This document shows, piece by piece, positions 47,448-56,655 of a DNA stretch of 64,000 nucleotides. Position numbers and translations under genes: made by a program. Positions within the stretch are counted from its first letter, which is position 1. Every line of letters begins with the position of its first letter. This stretch comes from a virus: the IMG/VR virus record IMGVR_UViG_3300025466_000023, positions 17,519 to 81,518 of that record; one strand, written 5' to 3'. The notes beneath the pieces are model-generated. The model saw only the letters and a program-made list of their open reading frames with translations. It was not told the origin of the DNA and ran no database searches.

Positions 47448-47841
47448 GGCGATCAATAAGAGCGACAAAGACCAAGAATTTCAGAAGAATTTTCCATTCA
47501 TTAGTTGTATAAAATGCAACGATGATGAATATATCGGAATCATCCTAAACCTAGACAATAACGTCACAAGCATCTACGACTATAGCATTATACGCTCGGA
47601 AATAGAAAAACAAGCATTCCTAGAACTAGGCGATGTTTGGTGGTGGGAAAGCAATCGCAAGATTCCTATCAATATATTCTTAAAGCTAGAAATGACTATG
47701 TTTAGGCCTTATATAAAAACATTTAATAGCAAGGATGTAACCTTAATGTTTGGGCCAAGTGTTAATTTGAGCGAAATCGCAGAAAAACGTATCAAACGCA
47801 AATCAATACAGCTAGTTCGTAATCCTAAGAAAAAGATCTAA
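47446..47841 (+). CDS. Conserved T4-like hypothetical, 131 aa
   Basis: ELGDVWWWESNRKIPINIFL, TLMFGPSVNLSEIAEKRIKR and SIQLVRN form a pattern I recognise from T4-like cyanophages. Function unknown. No SD. The start codon is separated from the divergent start by only 10 bp. Confidence 0.72.
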   Translation: MAINKSDKDQEFQKNFPFISCIKCNDDEYIGIILNLDNNVTSIYDYSIIRSEIEKQAFLELGDVWWWESNRKIPINIFLKLEMTMFRPYIKTFNSKDVTLMFGPSVNLSEIAEKRIKRKSIQLVRNPKKKI

Positions 47842-48410
47842 GAATACTCGTAGCTGATTCCTTCAACTATTAAATTCATCTGTACAACTATAGCCATCGC
47901 ATACGCAACTGCGTGAGCTTTCTTAAAGTAGTAGTCGTCAGTCGTTGGCTTCGTCCATACTTCTTTTAATATATCTTCCCAACTCTTTCCTAGCAAGTGT
48001 CGCTTTGCTGGACGAATGACCGCCAAGCATGCCGCGAGCTCTTCTACTTTTCTCGGTTTCATCTGCCTCAGCACGTTCCCGTGTCCGTTCACGTGAAACA
48101 ACAGATTTGTAAAATCGTCCTGTTCCAGTAGGTCCCATAGTGGTTCTGTCTCCATTAATTTTATTAGGTGTTCTTCATTTCGAACACCCGAGTATATGTT
48201 TACATTAAGAAAGTCTATTTTAAAATAGCCTCTTTCTTCTGCTTCCTCATAATTTATACTAGCAAGTCCGGTTAATGGATTAAATGGAATTCTAGTACAA
48301 TATACACCAGTATTGTGCTTTTTAAAAGTTCCATCTAGTGTTGCAGTAACGTGTTCAATTTTATCAAGTATTAAAGTTCTATCAGCAAAGTCAATATCAA
48401 TATCTGGCAT
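47838..48410 (-). CDS. DNA polymerase III alpha-like fragment, 190 aa
   Basis: MPDIDIDFADRTLILDKIEH resembles the PDxDxDF catalytic segment of DnaE. TGLASINYEEAEERGYFKID, FHVNGHGNVLRQMKPRKVEE, LAVIRPAKRHLLGKSW and YYFKKAHAVAYAMAIVVQMN follow in the order found in DnaE. Only a patchwork of the polymerase is present (DnaE exceeds 1000 residues), so it cannot be a complete polymerase. Comparable short proteins occur in T4-like cyanophages; role unknown. Confidence 0.72.
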   Translation of the reverse strand: MPDIDIDFADRTLILDKIEHVTATLDGTFKKHNTGVYCTRIPFNPLTGLASINYEEAEERGYFKIDFLNVNIYSGVRNEEHLIKLMETEPLWDLLEQDDFTNLLFHVNGHGNVLRQMKPRKVEELAACLAVIRPAKRHLLGKSWEDILKEVWTKPTTDDYYFKKAHAVAYAMAIVVQMNLIVEGISYEYS

Positions 48411-48738
48411 CGTAATCTCCTCCGCACATCTTTAATAACATTCGATAATGTTCGTATGCTAATTTAACCGCGGGCACTTGCATACGTATTTCCATTTCTC
48501 GGTATTGGTGTTCTGGTATAGATGCCAGAAACTCTTCTAGTTTATAAACTGGAATGTGTAGTGCCACAGCCTCAACTTCTTCGTATTTTGCAGATCCGTA
48601 GGGAACGTTGATGTCTTGTTCCCAATTGATTGGATTAGAGACCATTCGGCGAAATCTTCTTTGGCTAATCTCAACATGACCTTCGAATGTCTTTATAAAA
48701 TTTTGTAAAGGTTTAGAATGAGGTAACGGGGCGCTCAT
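48397..48738 (-). CDS. Conserved T4-like hypothetical, 113 aa
   Basis: Start at ATG 48736-48738 (MSAPLPHSKPLQNFIKTFEG), giving an ATGA overlap with the upstream gene. Helical and aromatic; no family named. Part of the replication/repair operon. Confidence 0.68.
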   Translation of the reverse strand: MSAPLPHSKPLQNFIKTFEGHVEISQRRFRRMVSNPINWEQDINVPYGSAKYEEVEAVALHIPVYKLEEFLASIPEHQYREMEIRMQVPAVKLAYEHYRMLLKMCGGDYDARY

Positions 48739-49430
48739 GGAATTCCTGCCTCTCTGCAAACTTCTTTGACAACATTTGAATCTGTTTTGCTCTTGTTAAT
48801 CTTACTAACCCACCATTGAAAATCAATAGCAGGTGTTATCATTTCTAATTGGTCATTATTAAGACTTTTGAGAAACTCTTTGCCTGATTCACAATTGAAT
48901 AACAACCATGGACTAACTTTTCCATCTTTAAGATGTTGAATAATTCTACTTTGGCTGGCATACAAGAAATAATGTGTCCATACTGTTTCGTTAGCATCAC
49001 CCCATTCCATCATAGAACTGAGCGATCTTTGTATGGCGCTTTCAACTGGCTCTATTTTAATCATCTCATATAGGTATGTCTCGTACAGCTCATCTCTGCA
49101 CCAATGATCTAATTTTACACCGGACTTGATAACGTAATCAACAAACTTATCTGGATAGAGAGGATTAACATTATTGACAAAACTTCCAAACTTAACAAAG
49201 GCATTGTAGTAGGCACTCTTACAAAATTCTTCATATGTTTTATCCTTTTTAGCACCTTGTACTAGTCTATAATATCTATTAAAAGCAAAGAAACCTGCTT
49301 GTACACGTTTCTCATCTCGTTGCATGAACCTGCGTTTTGGCTCGCACATGTGCGCATACAGAGTCTTTTCCTGCATGAATTTCTTACCACAATGTGTACA
49401 GTTAAACGGTTGTTCTGCTAATTGCATCAT
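48735..49430 (-). CDS. Zinc-finger-containing conserved phage protein, 231 aa
   Basis: N-terminal FNCTHCGKKFMQEKTLYAHM followed by C is a C2H2/C2HC-type finger. The remaining 200 residues are helical (RYYRLVQGAKKDKTYEEFCK). Probable DNA-associated protein of T4-like phages, function unknown. Overlaps both neighbours by 4 nt. Confidence 0.75.
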   Translation of the reverse strand: MMQLAEQPFNCTHCGKKFMQEKTLYAHMCEPKRRFMQRDEKRVQAGFFAFNRYYRLVQGAKKDKTYEEFCKSAYYNAFVKFGSFVNNVNPLYPDKFVDYVIKSGVKLDHWCRDELYETYLYEMIKIEPVESAIQRSLSSMMEWGDANETVWTHYFLYASQSRIIQHLKDGKVSPWLLFNCESGKEFLKSLNNDQLEMITPAIDFQWWVSKINKSKTDSNVVKEVCREAGIP

Positions 49431-49831
49431 TCAACTTCTTCTAAATATCTCTTTAATTCTTTATCTGTGGGCTCTACATGATAATTCTGTTTGAAGAATA
49501 TCTCATAACTATCACTGCCGTACTTACCTATACCATACAAGTCGGTGGCATCATTGCCGTCCCACATTAGGTAATCTTGACTCATACCAACAAGTCTTTT
49601 ATATCGAACATTGACCATGCCCAATGGTTGGATGATACTCTTAACAAATTCTTCGTCTGCGTTTAACAAAGCGTGTGGAGTAGGAAACCAATATAGGAAT
49701 TCCGGCAATGTTGTTTTAACAGGTTTACGGCCAGTTTGATTTAACATGATTACACCAACCATATGTTCCCACGAATTATTGATCTGTTGCTGTACCATTA
49801 GGTCATCACGCAAAGGTTCAAAAAATTTCAT
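49427..49831 (-). CDS. HhH-GPD-like DNA repair glycosylase/nuclease, 134 aa
   Basis: SWEHMVGVIMLNQTGRKPVK, WFPTPHALLNADEEFVKSII and LYGIGKYGSDSYEIFFK match EndoIII/MBD4-type HhH-GPD proteins; the last contains the helix-hairpin-helix GIGxYxxD. It lacks the C-terminal FeS-loop cysteines of classical EndoIII. Predicted to excise damaged or modified bases. Confidence 0.78.
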   Translation of the reverse strand: MKFFEPLRDDLMVQQQINNSWEHMVGVIMLNQTGRKPVKTTLPEFLYWFPTPHALLNADEEFVKSIIQPLGMVNVRYKRLVGMSQDYLMWDGNDATDLYGIGKYGSDSYEIFFKQNYHVEPTDKELKRYLEEVE

Positions 49832-50283
49832 TCGTATTCCTTTCGTTGCTTTTTATCAAATCCCATCTTGTCAAACAGTTCATCTTTGTCTGCTTTGGTC
49901 ATCATTTTAGCCATTAGTTTGATATCTTCCATCTTGTATGCTGGGTACAATTCAGCCAACAATTTTTCAATCTTAACTGCTTTTTCTTTTGAACCTGCTT
50001 TGAGATATGGATGATAACACGGAACCCCTGCACCGCATGCCGCAAATAATTTCCACAATAACCCTTTATGATTCTTGCTTAGGTCCCAATGATTCTTGTT
50101 TACTAGTTCATTGGTCATTTCTAAAAACCATGCCTGAATATCTGGATCACCTTGTACGTTGGCAACATAACGCATCAAGACATAAGGACTAAATTCCTTT
50201 TGTTCTTCTGGAGTTAGTTTGTCATAAAAGTCGTAGACTTTTTTATCTACTGCGTTTAGTTCACGTTTAATATCAAGAGCCAT
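49828..50283 (-). CDS. 62: Probable clamp-loader small subunit gp62
   Basis: 151 residues. EEQKEFSPYVLMRYVANVQG, then WFLEMTNELVNKNHWDLSKN and LLWKLFAACGAG resemble gp62 of T4-like marine phages (FSPYxxxRxxS and LxN-HxWxL segments). C-terminal helices with MMTKADKDELFDKMG. It would work with gp44 and gp45, which are not in this window. Identity is moderate because gp62 is poorly conserved. Confidence 0.6.
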   Translation of the reverse strand: MALDIKRELNAVDKKVYDFYDKLTPEEQKEFSPYVLMRYVANVQGDPDIQAWFLEMTNELVNKNHWDLSKNHKGLLWKLFAACGAGVPCYHPYLKAGSKEKAVKIEKLLAELYPAYKMEDIKLMAKMMTKADKDELFDKMGFDKKQRKEYE

Positions 50284-50536
50284 TATCTTTGCCTAAGTGA
50301 TACAACATTATAACTTGACTTACGGCAGTTGTCAATGCAGGATTTTCTCCGCTTTGCGCACTACGTCTTATATCTCCCCACAACTTATCTTCTTTAAGTT
50401 GTTCCATGAGAGATTTTTTGTCATAGTCTACTCCTATGATTTTTCTAGTAACCGGTTCCGCACCAAATTCTCTGGAATATGTTATGCCATCGGCCTTTTC
50501 ATAAATGTATGTTGCACCTTCTTTTAGTTTGCCCAC
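50273..50536 (-). CDS. Conserved T4-like small protein, 87 aa
   Basis: GTG start at 50534-50536 with AAGGAG 6 nt upstream. KLKEGATYIYEKADGITYSR is a recurring T4-like small protein. Overlaps the gp62-like start by 11 nt. Function unknown. Confidence 0.7.
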   Translation of the reverse strand: MGKLKEGATYIYEKADGITYSREFGAEPVTRKIIGVDYDKKSLMEQLKEDKLWGDIRRSAQSGENPALTTAVSQVIMLYHLGKDNGS

Positions 50537-50546
50537 ATCGTTCTCC

Positions 50547-51050
50547 TTACCAACATTTAGTATAATCTATGATCTCACTTTGTCTGCTGACTTCTTTGAC
50601 GAAATAAGAACAAATAGGTTTTTCTCCTGAATGCAAAGGCGTGGCTAATAACTGCCCCGGCTTCATCTTTGGGAAATACCATTTGACATCTTGATACACA
50701 TCGACGATGTCAATATCAAAAAACTCTGGTCTAAAACTGCTCAACGGATTGAATGTAAAGGTCTTAAATCCTCTGTCATTTAGACTAGTAAGCGGTAACA
50801 CTTCCATCTCTGGTCCTGTAGGATCTCCTACGATTGTGCACCAATCTAGTGGCATCGTAATCTCATTTTTCCCGATTCTCAGTACCGCGGCTGGTCCGGT
50901 GAAACTTTCTAAAAATACCAAAGGTAAGTAGAAAAAGTCAGGATTTTGTGGATCGCTATTATCCATGACAGCGAATCGCATGTCCTCGTCTATCTCTTCC
51001 GGCAAGTCATTCAAATAAAATGTCTTGTTGTCTAGCGTTAATATTTGCAT
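50547..51050 (-). CDS. Conserved T4-like hypothetical, 167 aa
   Basis: Beta-rich sequence (FKTFTFNPLSSFRPEFFDID, VKWYFPKMKPGQLLATPLHS). Known as a conserved uncharacterised gene near UvsW in related phages (recollection). TGATG coupling to UvsW. Confidence 0.7.
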   Translation of the reverse strand: MQILTLDNKTFYLNDLPEEIDEDMRFAVMDNSDPQNPDFFYLPLVFLESFTGPAAVLRIGKNEITMPLDWCTIVGDPTGPEMEVLPLTSLNDRGFKTFTFNPLSSFRPEFFDIDIVDVYQDVKWYFPKMKPGQLLATPLHSGEKPICSYFVKEVSRQSEIIDYTKCW

Positions 51051-52510
51051 CAGTATTTCACCTTTTCAATTGTAAATGGGTACTTGGCTTCTTTGTAGTA
51101 TTTTTTTCGTTCAGTCAAGTGTCTTTTCGCATATTTTGAGTTTGCAGTTATATCCCAGATTTGGACGAAGTCTTTGTCGTCTGCTTTTCGAATGCCGCGT
51201 CCAATAGATTGGATAACGCGGACAAAGCTCTTTCCGGGTTCCAAAAGCACCATATTGAAAATCCGAGGAATATTAATACCCACAGCGGCCACACCGTAAG
51301 TCGCCACAATAATCTTATTATCAGCAGTTTTAATTTCATCGTACTCTTCTTTTCGATCTTTAGTTTTTACGGCACCACTAATAAAAACTGCTTCGGGTAA
51401 TTCGTTTATTAAAAACTTTCCTGATTCAATTCTATCAACTAATACCAATGTATTTCCTGATTCGGAAATTTTGTTAATCAGCTTGGCTATCCAGCTCATT
51501 CTGTCCTCGTCAGTGACAAGATATTTTAATTCTGCCGGGTAGCTTTCAAATTCTTTCCACTCCTGTGTTTGTACAATGTTTACGTGACATGTACTCAACA
51601 CCCCTGCTTCTTGTAATTCATGTGCCTTGACTTGATGCACTACTTCACCTAGGCTTGCACGGATATTTTCGAAGTCAATATCCTCTTTTGGAATGGTTCC
51701 GGTTAGTCCCCAACGAATCGGTGTATGTGCTAGATTGTGTGTCAACAGATTTTTTAACACCTCTGCCTTGGCCATATGAACTTCGTCAACCATGACAGTT
51801 TTTACATTATCCAGCAATTCAGCGACAGTTAAAATTTCCTCATTTTCTGAGGAATTTTTGCCTTTTTTGTCCAAAATATTCAAACTTTGCCAAGTGCAAA
51901 TTGTATGCGTTTTGTCTAGGTCTTTTCTGTCGCCGTAGTAAACGCCAACGTCTAAACCACAGTTGATAAAGTCTTCTTCAGTTTGCTCAACTAAACTCTT
52001 GTTTGGAACAATGGTCACTGTTCGACCGTATTTTTCACAGATTTTTGCCAAAGTTGCGGTGGTAATTGTCTTACCAAAGCCAGTGGCAATTTCTTGGATG
52101 CATTGCGGATTCTCAAGGAACTTGTTTACAACCTCAACTTGGTCTTCACGCAATCGAATAGGATCTCCTGCAAATCTGTGCCCTTCTGGCCAAGTTGCAT
52201 CACCCCAAAAATCTGACTCAACTTTGTCAAAATTCAGCTCAACTGGTGACCTTAGGTCTTCCACCTCGATGTAGTATCCCCATTGATCTAACAGTGGCAA
52301 CACTCTATCTAACAGGCTTACATAAGTGGTACCACCCAGTCCAAAAAACGGAGTGCAACCATCCCAACGTCCCAACTTGTAAGCAGGCATGTACCTTGCT
52401 TTTTGGTCAAAATACTTGAATTTTTTAACCAAGTCTTTTCTTGTGTCGAGATCCAGTCCTTCAATCTTTACATTGACTTCGTCTTTAATGATAACTTTAG
52501 CGGTAGCCAT
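51050..52510 (-). CDS. uvsW: Recombination helicase UvsW
   Basis: 486-residue SF2 helicase. Walker A ATGFGKT at 142-148, DEVH at 242-245, GLTGTIP (motif III) and QSIGRGIRK (motif VI). An N-terminal domain of about 100 residues with VKIEGLDLDTRKDLVKKF is characteristic of UvsW. It unwinds branched and R-loop structures in T4-type recombination-dependent replication. It overlaps the gene upstream by 14 nt. Confidence 0.94.
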   Translation of the reverse strand: MATAKVIIKDEVNVKIEGLDLDTRKDLVKKFKYFDQKARYMPAYKLGRWDGCTPFFGLGGTTYVSLLDRVLPLLDQWGYYIEVEDLRSPVELNFDKVESDFWGDATWPEGHRFAGDPIRLREDQVEVVNKFLENPQCIQEIATGFGKTITTATLAKICEKYGRTVTIVPNKSLVEQTEEDFINCGLDVGVYYGDRKDLDKTHTICTWQSLNILDKKGKNSSENEEILTVAELLDNVKTVMVDEVHMAKAEVLKNLLTHNLAHTPIRWGLTGTIPKEDIDFENIRASLGEVVHQVKAHELQEAGVLSTCHVNIVQTQEWKEFESYPAELKYLVTDEDRMSWIAKLINKISESGNTLVLVDRIESGKFLINELPEAVFISGAVKTKDRKEEYDEIKTADNKIIVATYGVAAVGINIPRIFNMVLLEPGKSFVRVIQSIGRGIRKADDKDFVQIWDITANSKYAKRHLTERKKYYKEAKYPFTIEKVKY

Positions 52511-53705
52511 ATCTTTTTTGAGTTGGCTTCGTGTCCGTATAGAAAATCAATGTAGGACTTGAACGAAGCAGGGTATCCATAGTATAGTGGGTATTCAAAT
52601 GATACCCTAAGTTTATTATAGCATTAAATTTGATGTTTGTCTTCACTAATGGCTTCGGAATTTTCACACTAACAAAAACTACTTTGGTGCTGGCTGTAAT
52701 TTCATTGTTCAGCTGATTCTCTTTTACATAGATATTGAAATCTCCCTTGCCTTCGTTTGGTAAACGAAACATAACACTAATGTCTTTGCTGTTTATACCA
52801 CGGGACAACAGAAATTCGTGCCAATCTTTGAGATTTTTGTATTCGCTTCCGCCAGGCACAACTATCAATAGAGGTTGATCGTAATCGACTATGTCGTTGA
52901 AATCAGTTATCGATATGATCTTTGAATCAATCCATATTCCATCAATACCTAAGTCAGCTTTGATAATAGATTTTGTCACTGTATTGGTGATTTTATTCTC
53001 AATGTAATCAGAAATTTCGTCACTGTAGGTCGTAATGCCATATTGTCTTGCTAGGAACAATGAATGAGTGATATCATTGCCGTACGGTTGTGGTACGTTA
53101 TCAAACACGTTGATAAATTTTGGTTTTTCTTGATCAAGTGTAACCATAGGAATATGCTGTTCTAGATTTTTTTCAATATTTTCAATCTGTTTAACATATT
53201 CTATGAATTCTTCATCAACTTTGAATCCTTTTGGTACTAGGGTGTTTTGAATAAACTGGATGCAGTCTTCTCTTAGACTGAATATCCAAGCCTTTTGATC
53301 TGGAGACCACTCTGCCGTATTATGTCTTTTATGTAATTTGAAATCTTTGATATCTTTGATGACAGATTCGATAAATGGGAAGCGTACAACTATCCTACCT
53401 GGCACGGATGACCGATCGATTGTAACAGTCAGTTCAGATGACAATGACCTAAACGGTCTTTTGAAATTAGGATTATTTAGGTCCCAAGTTTTTGTCTTAA
53501 AATGGTTGATTAATTCTGGTTCAACCTTGGCTAATATCTTGATAGCAAGGCTAGCCTGCTTTTCTGTCAATGATTCACCGGTATCTACCTGATTGGCGAC
53601 ACTTTGTATGAAGTTTGACTCAAAGGCCGTTGAAAGGGTAATGGGTTGATCCCATATCCACTGACCATGCCCGGCAGTTCTTAGAATTAAATCTTCTATA
53701 TACAT
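52497..53705 (-). CDS. Conserved UvsW-neighbour protein, 402 aa
   Basis: VVRFPFIESVIKDIKDFKLH then RRHNTAEWSPDQKAWIFSL-like sequence resembles the HARP-type annealing-helicase accessory fold, followed by a second domain resembling a degenerate helicase half (LLIVVPGGSEYKN, FNAIINLGYHLNTHY). No Walker motifs. A DNA repair or annealing role is inferred from location and this resemblance. Confidence 0.58.
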   Translation of the reverse strand: MYIEDLILRTAGHGQWIWDQPITLSTAFESNFIQSVANQVDTGESLTEKQASLAIKILAKVEPELINHFKTKTWDLNNPNFKRPFRSLSSELTVTIDRSSVPGRIVVRFPFIESVIKDIKDFKLHKRHNTAEWSPDQKAWIFSLREDCIQFIQNTLVPKGFKVDEEFIEYVKQIENIEKNLEQHIPMVTLDQEKPKFINVFDNVPQPYGNDITHSLFLARQYGITTYSDEISDYIENKITNTVTKSIIKADLGIDGIWIDSKIISITDFNDIVDYDQPLLIVVPGGSEYKNLKDWHEFLLSRGINSKDISVMFRLPNEGKGDFNIYVKENQLNNEITASTKVVFVSVKIPKPLVKTNIKFNAIINLGYHLNTHYTMDTLLRSSPTLIFYTDTKPTQKRYGYR

Positions 53706-53707
53706 GA

Positions 53708-54163
53708 TTAGATCTGCACATCTTCCATTCCGGCGGTTCTAAGTTTGATTATGTTAGAAAGTTGCCATTGTTTAATATCAAGACCCTTAATAATCCCTAG
53801 CCATTGATTGCGTAACAAGGCAAACTCGTTAACAATTTTTTCTAGATCGACTACGTCGGCCTCACCTTCGCAATACTTCTCACAGTCACGACTGCTCAAA
53901 GCACGTTGATAATTTTCTAGATACTTTTTAAATGCTTTACTGCGTGTACGACGCAATTCGATGTTCAAATACTCCAGGATTGCTTCTATTTCCTGGAGTT
54001 GATTGAAACGTTGTTCGACAATGCCAGGAAGCGAGGCACTGGCTTTTTCTAAATTGCCGTATACCTTGACTTCCTTCCTGGCCTCGTCTAATTGAGAATA
54101 ATAATACTCAATACAGTCGGGCAAGTGAGAAATATCTCTACTAACCTTACTGTACCACATCAA
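53708..54163 (-). CDS. Coiled-coil recombination-region protein, 151 aa
   Basis: Long helices (QLDEARKEVKVYGNLEKASA, QEIEAILEYLNIELRRTRSK) and a conserved-looking end (GLDIKQWQLSNIIKLRTAGM). Location between UvsX and UvsW suggests a mediator such as UvsY, but the sequence does not let me claim that. Overlaps the next gene upstream by 4 nt. Confidence 0.66.
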   Translation of the reverse strand: MMWYSKVSRDISHLPDCIEYYYSQLDEARKEVKVYGNLEKASASLPGIVEQRFNQLQEIEAILEYLNIELRRTRSKAFKKYLENYQRALSSRDCEKYCEGEADVVDLEKIVNEFALLRNQWLGIIKGLDIKQWQLSNIIKLRTAGMEDVQI

Positions 54164-54411
54164 TAATCCTCGTCTTCGTAGTCGCTATCATCACCGTAAC
54201 CGTTGTCTTCATCTTCCAAATCTTCATCGACTACTGTTTTGATAGCATCATCTAAGTGTGAATCATAGCCCATATAAGTGGCCAAAGTTTTTGAATCTAT
54301 ATCGTTGCCTAGCAGAAAATCAACGTAATGATTTGCGGCCATTTCACGATTTTTTTCAGGGATATATTCTTTAAAAGTATCCCAAACTGTAATAATTAGA
54401 TTTTCATCCAT
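54160..54411 (-). CDS. Small protein with acidic tail, 83 aa
   Basis: MDENLIITVWDTFKEYIPEK, then an Asp/Glu-rich C-terminus (EDLEDEDNGYGDDSDYEDED). Overlaps the UvsX stop by 1 nt. Conserved position beside UvsX; function unknown. Confidence 0.7.
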   Translation of the reverse strand: MDENLIITVWDTFKEYIPEKNREMAANHYVDFLLGNDIDSKTLATYMGYDSHLDDAIKTVVDEDLEDEDNGYGDDSDYEDEDY

Positions 54412-55469
54412 TATGCTTCTTCTTCCTCTGTTTCAATAGTTGTAGTTGTTGCAACTGCTGATGCATCCCACTCGTCCATGATAACACGTAACTTATCTTC
54501 GGTCCAGTTCTTGCGGAATTCTGCAACAATCTCACCAGTTTTTTTACTAGTGTATGCTAATTTATTCCCTACCTTAGATAATACACCCATTTTCTCGAAC
54601 ATGTCAACCAATCCGGATGTAGGTGCCATACCTGTCGAATATGGAATTTTTACTTGAACAGATTCGAAAGGTTTCGCATAACGAGTTTTCATAATCTTAC
54701 AGGCAGAACGAATACCTAATACGTCACTGACTTTATTACCGTCTTCATCTTCTTTTAACTTCAACTTCTTCATGGCAACCACGATAGAAGATGCGTAAAC
54801 GAAGCCTTGTCCGCCGCTAATTTTATCATCAGGATCGAACATGTCTTGCGAAGCGTATGTGTGATTAGTACATACCATGCCGACGTTGTAATTACCAAAC
54901 ATATTAACACAATTACGAACCAGCGCCGTAAGTGCTTTAGGCTTACGACCCATATCACCTTTAAGATCTCCTGCTTCAAATTGATTAACGTCTGTTGGTG
55001 TCAACAACATACCTAAACTGTCAATCACAAACAACACTTTAGGACGCTCTTCCAACGCCATTGACTTATATTCATTCATAAATTCATGAATGGTTTTTGC
55101 CACATCGTCGATCATTGCCATGTTTAATTTCAAAAGTTTTTCTTCTGAAATATCAACACCTAATGCTTCTAGCCATGCCTTATCCAACGCATTTTCTGTG
55201 TCAACTAAGACAACAAAAATACCTTGCTCTTGAGCATGTTTAATAATGTTACCAGAACAGATATATGATTTACCTGCACCAGATTCGCCTGCAAAAACTG
55301 TAACTTTTCCTAAAGGGACTCCCTTAAAGAAGTCCCCCGAGATAAGATAGTTTAGGGCGTAGTTACCGGTTGAAATCCAATCGGTTGGGTCGTTAAACCC
55401 GATTCCGAGTCCATCAATACTTTTAGTGATAGACTTACGGAACTTCGAAATATCGAAGGCCTTTCCCAT
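54411..55469 (-). CDS. uvsX: RecA-like recombinase UvsX
   Basis: 352 residues with Walker A GESGAGKS at 61-68, Walker B KVLFVIDSLGML, MVCTNHTYASQ and the L2-like ISGGQGFVYASS. It forms filaments on ssDNA for strand exchange. The C-terminal tail is acidic (ETEEEEA). 11 nt downstream of gp32 with SD AAGGAG, so the SSB and recombinase are co-expressed. Confidence 0.95.
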   Translation of the reverse strand: MGKAFDISKFRKSITKSIDGLGIGFNDPTDWISTGNYALNYLISGDFFKGVPLGKVTVFAGESGAGKSYICSGNIIKHAQEQGIFVVLVDTENALDKAWLEALGVDISEEKLLKLNMAMIDDVAKTIHEFMNEYKSMALEERPKVLFVIDSLGMLLTPTDVNQFEAGDLKGDMGRKPKALTALVRNCVNMFGNYNVGMVCTNHTYASQDMFDPDDKISGGQGFVYASSIVVAMKKLKLKEDEDGNKVSDVLGIRSACKIMKTRYAKPFESVQVKIPYSTGMAPTSGLVDMFEKMGVLSKVGNKLAYTSKKTGEIVAEFRKNWTEDKLRVIMDEWDASAVATTTTIETEEEEA

Positions 55470-55480
55470 AGTCTATCTCC

Positions 55481-56500
55481 TTATTGTTTCTGACGGTTAC
55501 GGATCATCGCAAGGATGTCTTGAGCTCTTGAACTTGCTTCTGCACCACTTGAGCTAGTTGCTTGTGGAGCCTGCGTTGCCACAGGAGCCTGTTCAGCAAC
55601 TTGACTTGCGGGTGCTGACGCCGCACTCTCAAAAGGGACATCTTCATCATCCACAGTTGAAGTTGCTACTTTAGCAGGTGCTGAATAACCAGAACCTGTA
55701 GCTTGACCACTTCCGCCCATACCTGCTGGTTTGAAATATTGTCCCCAACGTTCCATGTCAAATGCTTCACCGTCAACTGACGCTTCAAACATTTCTTTCA
55801 TAACTTTGAGTTCTACTTCACCCGGCTTCTTAGGTAGGAAGCTCTTCAAATCAAACAACCCATACTGATCAATAGCGGCTTGTTCTTCTGCGCTTAATGC
55901 ACGTTCACGACGAGCCCAGTTTGATGTAGAGTAGTCTGCGTAACCACCCTTGGATGTTTTAACGATTTTGAAATCTAGACCACGAACGTAGTCTGTTGGT
56001 AATTCTTCAATCTCACTATCCATCAATGCGTTCTTGATGATGTTGTGGATCTGACTGCCAATGATGAATCTACGAATTGGATTCTCTGGAGTCTTGTCTT
56101 CTTTTAGATCAGAAGTTGTTACAAAACCTTGGAACAAGTAACTACGCTTTTTCCAATACTTACGACCCATTTCTTCCAAGCTCTTGTCTTTAAACCAAGG
56201 ACGTACCTCAGCTAAAATTGGACAAGCTTCACCATACATTTCCATGCAAGGTACTTGTACTGTTACTGGTTTGGAATTTGTTTCACCCTTAACTCCCGCG
56301 AATGGAAGTTTGATCATTGCACGTTCAACCCAGAAAAATGTGTTGTTTGCGTCACCATCTGGAAGGAAGCGAACTGTTGTAGTTGTGCCTTCTGCGGCGT
56401 TCCAATGTGGGTAAATTGCGTTGTCACCACCTGTTGAGCTACCGGTGTTTTGTTGTGAACTTGCTTGAAGTTTCGCTCTGATTTCTGCCAAAGTTGCCAT
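55481..56500 (-). CDS. 32: Single-stranded DNA-binding protein gp32
   Basis: 339 residues. PHWNAAEGTTTTVRFLPDGD, then VPCMEMYGEACPILAEVRPW, KKRSYLFQGFV and RRFIIGSQIHNIIKNAL follow the T4-like gp32 core, with Cys residues in the expected zinc-site region. Ala/Gln/Ser-rich linker before the C-terminal helix (AQDILAMIRNRQ). Strong SD AAGGAG. Upstream lie tandem early and late promoters and a roughly 100-nt leader. Confidence 0.9.
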   Translation of the reverse strand: MATLAEIRAKLQASSQQNTGSSTGGDNAIYPHWNAAEGTTTTVRFLPDGDANNTFFWVERAMIKLPFAGVKGETNSKPVTVQVPCMEMYGEACPILAEVRPWFKDKSLEEMGRKYWKKRSYLFQGFVTTSDLKEDKTPENPIRRFIIGSQIHNIIKNALMDSEIEELPTDYVRGLDFKIVKTSKGGYADYSTSNWARRERALSAEEQAAIDQYGLFDLKSFLPKKPGEVELKVMKEMFEASVDGEAFDMERWGQYFKPAGMGGSGQATGSGYSAPAKVATSTVDDEDVPFESAASAPASQVAEQAPVATQAPQATSSSGAEASSRAQDILAMIRNRQKQ

Positions 56501-56570
56501 AATGTTTCTCCTTAAATTTTATGCCTTTGTTTGCTTTTATGCCTCTTTCTTCTATGCAACTACATAAAAG

Positions 56571-56605
56571 AAAAAACTAGCATACGTTTAATTGTATGCT
56601 AGTTT
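56571..56605 (-). terminator. Terminator after 56656 gene
   Basis: AAACTAGCATAC/GTATGCTAGTTT 12-bp stem with an 8-nt loop; on the minus strand it is followed by T residues (TTTTTTCTTTT). Confidence 0.72.
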
Positions 56606-56619
56606 ATTTATATTGTCAA
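56591..56619 (-). promoter_or_regulatory. Tandem promoters of gp32
   Basis: Minus strand: TTGACA (56614-56619), 17 nt, TACAAT (56591-56596); a perfect TATAAATA late box lies between them (56605-56612). Both overlap the terminator stem. Confidence 0.65.
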
Positions 56620-56655
56620 GTTTTACTTGACTGAAAATATGGTAATTTTAACCAA

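Noticed and set aside
47938-48138. Arg/Glu-rich frame opposite to or shifted within the DnaE-like gene
   Set aside because: Composition is a shadow of the true frame; no start signals.
53708-54163. Assignment as UvsY
   Set aside because: The position beside UvsX is suggestive, but length and sequence do not show UvsY motifs I can verify.
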